A DNA stretch of 64,000 bases, taken from positions 12,561 to 76,560 of the forward strand of contig DAOSOK010000003.1 of NCBI GenBank assembly GCA_035373905.1, read 5' to 3'. The notes beneath the pieces are model-generated. The model was given only the letters and a program-made list of their open reading frames with translations. It was not told the DNA's origin and made no database searches. Both the position numbers and the translations under genes were made by a program. The DNA is from Candidatus Ozemobacteraceae bacterium (GTDB lineage: Bacteria; Muiribacteriota; Ozemobacteria; Ozemobacterales; Ozemobacteraceae). This document shows positions 61,846 to 64,000 of the stretch, one piece after another (within the stretch, counting starts at the first letter, position 1; each line of letters starts with the position of its first letter).

Positions 61846-62985
61846 TCATTCCACTTTCATGTTAACCGAATTGGACTGGAGACCACCCACAATGACCGAA
61901 ACCGAGACGACCGGATCGGACAAGGCGTGGGTATCAAGGCCGGAATAGAAGGAAATACTCGTATCCGACCAGGATGTTGGCGTGACGGTCGTCGTCACCG
62001 ATCCATCGACGATCCGTATCGACGGGCGCACCGAGTCGGACGGCGTTCCCAGGTAGTTTCCCGACAGGGTGATCAGGTCGTTCGGCTGGTAGACCGTGGA
62101 AAGGCTCGGACTCGACAGGAACGGCTCGTTCACGTTCCACCCGGAAGTATAGCTTTTGCCATTGATCGAAAGCGCCACCGTTTTATACCCGGCTGAAACA
62201 CCGCTGGGGATTCGAAACTTGATGAGGTTCGAGGTCCATGCCGTCGGAGAGACCTGGGTGCCGCCGAACGTCAGGGTGCCACTGTATTCGCTCTGGTATG
62301 ATCCGAAACCCTGACCGTTGATGGCGAGTTCCGCCCCGATATTGTTCCCCGTCGAACTGGAATTCGCGGATGCAATGCTCGTGATGGACGGAAGAACAAA
62401 ATTGAACGTCGTTGAAACATAGTAGTCGTAATTGATATAAATAACGACCGATACAGAACCGTTCTGGGGTCCCTGGGGGACCCGGCAGGTGATGTAGGAG
62501 TTCGACCAACTCTCAATCGTCGCATTGTAGCCGTTGAAGGAGACCCGCGAGTTGTCGTTTTTCGTGCCAAAGCCGATTCCGGAGATCGTCACCAGCGTGT
62601 CGGACGGGCCGCCAGAGGGGGAAATACTGGTCACCTGCGGCGCATTCAAGGTAAACTGGGTGCTGGCCGCCGAAGCCTTACCGCCGACGGTCACCACGAA
62701 CGTGCCGCTCGTGCGGGCCGTGTTCGGGATCGTACAGGTGATGAGCGTGTCGCTCCAGGAGCTGACCACGCAGGGCTCGTAATTGTAGGAGACGATGCTC
62801 GACCCCTGCTGCGCGCCGAAATAGGCGCCCCAAATCTGGACGAACGTTCCGGCGCCTCCTGATTGCGGCGATATTCCCGCAATCTGCGGCGTGTTCGTCA
62901 GGCTGACGGGGTTGCTCGAGCCACCGCCGCAGCCGAGAGCGGCAACGACCAGCAGGATGGAACACAGATACACAGCATACTTCAT
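61846..62985 (-). CDS. IPT/TIG-domain lipoprotein
   Basis: This is 379 aa from the ATG at 62985. The signal MKYAVYLCSILLVVAALG is followed by a lipobox Cys and a GGGSSN flexible start, so it is a surface or periplasmic lipoprotein. Four IPT/TIG immunoglobulin-like repeats of about 85 residues follow, each with the pattern P-I-S-x-G-G ... L-x-I-x-G-x-G-F (for example IAGISPQSGGAGT, VTSISPSGGPSDTLVTISGIGFG). Codon use is much less GC-rich than in neighbouring genes, suggesting transfer or relaxed selection. The promoter sits so close to the ATG that the mRNA is probably leaderless. Confidence 0.85.
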   Translation of the reverse strand: MKYAVYLCSILLVVAALGCGGGSSNPVSLTNTPQIAGISPQSGGAGTFVQIWGAYFGAQQGSSIVSYNYEPCVVSSWSDTLITCTIPNTARTSGTFVVTVGGKASAASTQFTLNAPQVTSISPSGGPSDTLVTISGIGFGTKNDNSRVSFNGYNATIESWSNSYITCRVPQGPQNGSVSVVIYINYDYYVSTTFNFVLPSITSIASANSSSTGNNIGAELAINGQGFGSYQSEYSGTLTFGGTQVSPTAWTSNLIKFRIPSGVSAGYKTVALSINGKSYTSGWNVNEPFLSSPSLSTVYQPNDLITLSGNYLGTPSDSVRPSIRIVDGSVTTTVTPTSWSDTSISFYSGLDTHALSDPVVSVSVIVGGLQSNSVNMKVE

Positions 62986-62992
62986 GTTTTCG

Positions 62993-63021
62993 ATTATACG
63001 GGCGGTACACCGCGGCGTCAA
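62993..63021 (-). promoter_or_regulatory. Strong sigma70 promoter giving a leaderless mRNA
   Basis: On the minus strand TTGACG (63016-63021), a 17-nt spacer and a perfect TATAAT (62993-62998) are followed by only 7 nt (CGAAAAC) before the ATG at 62985. There is no room for a Shine-Dalgarno. Confidence 0.7.
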
Positions 63022-63117
63022 TCAGGAAATCCGCTTTGCATGCCGATTTGAAAATCGTGCCCCGGCTCACGGAGTTCAGGTCCGAACTGCGAAGGCAGGC
63101 ATCAGATTCTGGAGCGG

Positions 63118-63262
63118 TTATTGAGTCCTGCATATCAAAAACCAGCTTCGCGTCTCCGTTCGAGCTGAGCTTGTCGAAGCACGAACAGCCACTTGCCGAT
63201 GATTCCTGATTCCTCATTTCGCCCTTCGACAGGCTCAGGGCGAACGGGTGGCTTTCATAAGG
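63118..63262. repeat. MITE-like element, inverted copy
   Basis: It is the reverse complement of the 41041 element. The TTATTGAGTCCTGC end starts at 63118, the internal spacer GGCAAGTGGCTGTTCGTGC is shared, and the other end is ATGAAAGCCACCCG as in copy 1. The distal terminal repeat is degenerate. It fills most of the gap between the IPT and HicB-like genes. Confidence 0.8.
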
Positions 63263-63305
63263 ATGCAACCCGCCCGTTCGGGTCTTTTGATGAACTTCCC
63301 CCGTT

Positions 63306-63542
63306 TCATACGGCAATCTGTTTCGTTTTCTTTCCTTCGGGAACATCTTCGAGAATCATGTCCTTGTATGTTTCCCTCAGACCATCTTCCAATTCTTTCA
63401 GCGTCTCGCCCTGCGACATGATTTCGGTATACTCCAAAAACTTCTCCAGCCAGACTTTTTCCCTTTCCAATATATCATCGTAAGCTTCTTTTCCATGCAC
63501 ATCCTTCCGATAAATACATATATATTTATAACAATACATCAC
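63306..63542 (-). CDS. Orphan HicB-like antitoxin
   Basis: This 78-aa protein has an N-terminal beta strand (MMYCYKYICIYRKD) and the VWLEKFLEYTEIMSQGETLKELEDGLRETYKDM segment. That resembles HicB-type partial RNase-H folds, where a SQGET or TQGES turn precedes an amphipathic helix. No HicA-type toxin reading frame is recognisable on either side; the downstream DNA is the MITE-like repeat. The gene is AT-rich compared with the window average, as is usual for acquired toxin-antitoxin modules. It may be a domesticated or decaying antitoxin. Confidence 0.5.
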   Translation of the reverse strand: MMYCYKYICIYRKDVHGKEAYDDILEREKVWLEKFLEYTEIMSQGETLKELEDGLRETYKDMILEDVPEGKKTKQIAV

Positions 63543-63545
63543 TCG

Positions 63546-63574
63546 TTGAAATCTTCGGAAAACCCGTGTACTAT
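63546..63574 (+). promoter_or_regulatory. Promoter of asnA
   Basis: TTGAAA (63546-63551), a 17-nt spacer and TACTAT (63569-63574) lie about 105 nt before the asnA ATG. No long hairpin was seen in the leader. Confidence 0.55.
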
Positions 63575-63680
63575 CTTTGTGGATACCCTCGTTGAAATCA
63601 AATGGTCAGACATCGTTCCCAACTCATACTCCCGATTTTCCCAGATTCACTTCCGGGTTTTGCCCCGGCACAGGAGCAGT

Positions 63681-64000
63681 ATGTTTCCAGAGAAGTACCG
63701 ACCGGTTCTCGATCTGTTTGAAACCGAACATGCGATCAAGCACGTCAAAGATGTCTTCGAGCACCGGCTCGCCGAGCGGCTCAACCTGATCCGCGTTTCG
63801 GCGCCCCGCTTTCTTCGAACCGGGAACGGCCTCCAGGACGACTTGGCCGGCACCCAGACCCCGGTCTCCTTCGTCACGAGGTTCCGGCCCGAGTCGATCG
63901 AAGTCGTCCACAGCCTCGCGAAATGGAAGCGACATGCCCTCGGCCGCTACGGCATCGAGGCCGGGCGAGGACTCTACACCGACATGGACGCCATCCGGAA
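63681..64000 (+). CDS. asnA: Aspartate--ammonia ligase, 5' part (runs off the window)
   Basis: About 106 N-terminal residues are visible from the ATG at 63681, which has CAGGAG 4-5 nt upstream. The peptide contains RLAERLNLIRVSAPRF, GNGLQDDLAGTQ and EVVHSLAKWKRHALG, then GRGLYTDMDAIR. These match the conserved N-terminal half of AsnA. The enzyme makes asparagine from aspartate, ammonia and ATP, giving AMP, and has a class II aminoacyl-tRNA-synthetase-like fold. The 3' two thirds lie outside the window. Confidence 0.93.
   Translation, partial: MFPEKYRPVLDLFETEHAIKHVKDVFEHRLAERLNLIRVSAPRFLRTGNGLQDDLAGTQTPVSFVTRFRPESIEVVHSLAKWKRHALGRYGIEAGRGLYTDMDAIR

Noticed and set aside
677..63262. CRISPR array suggested by repeated palindromes.
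   Set aside because: Copies are tens of kilobases apart with no regular spacers and no cas genes.

Overview
The window comes from the chromosome of a GC-rich, Gram-negative and probably anaerobic bacterium. The envelope genes show the diderm cell plan: a TonB-dependent receptor, an arabinose-5-phosphate isomerase for LPS Kdo, a bacterial alpha-2-macroglobulin paired with PBP1C, and periplasmic enzymes. A tungsten-type aldehyde:ferredoxin oxidoreductase with its own polyferredoxin suggests anaerobic life. Five class III nucleotidyl cyclases in 64 kb point to heavy cyclic-nucleotide signalling, as reported for poorly cultured lineages such as Riflebacteria. That placement is a guess, because no rRNA or other phylogenetic marker is present. 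No rRNA, tRNA, CRISPR array, prophage or IS transposase was seen.

Layout. 1-2 kb: the 5' part of an ABC1/UbiB-like gene leaving the window, then a response-regulator adenylate cyclase. 2-8 kb: a TonB receptor, YfiR-like protein and hybrid histidine kinase cassette. 8-16.5 kb: three paralogous membrane cyclases joined by ATGA overlaps, each missing different catalytic residues. 16.7-19 kb: a Mur-ligase-like protein, a B3/B4-domain protein and a small lipoprotein. 19-23 kb (minus strand): alkaline phosphatase, a primase-like/DnaB-like fusion and acylphosphatase. 23-32 kb: alpha-2-macroglobulin, PBP1C and a ComEC-type metallo-beta-lactamase. 32-36 kb (minus): M42 peptidase, a 7TM-PAS-Cys-rich sensor and a complete membrane cyclase. 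36-41 kb (minus): thiF-thiS between two copies of a palindrome, an unknown protein, an ATPase remnant and a PAS hybrid kinase. 41-44 kb (minus): AOR and polyferredoxin. 44-52.5 kb (plus): a vWA protein, a small membrane protein and two overlapping UvrD-type helicase/nucleases. 52.7-58 kb: argF, a double winged-helix protein, kdsD and a gingipain-like C25 peptidase. 58-64 kb: a HEAT/membrane protein, a plant-type alpha-amylase, an unknown protein, an IPT lipoprotein, an orphan HicB-like protein and the 5' end of asnA.

Two patterns are not ordinary annotation. First, residue complementation in the three-cyclase operon suggests an obligate hetero-oligomeric (C1/C2-like) adenylate cyclase. Second, many genes carry one or two 24-36-nt islands in which nearly all codons switch to A/T-ending, rare forms, while the rest of the gene is strictly GC-ending. 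The islands recur every 1-2 kb over much of the window and do not belong to any usual feature type. A MITE-like repeat family (four copies) and two apparently leaderless promoters are further items.
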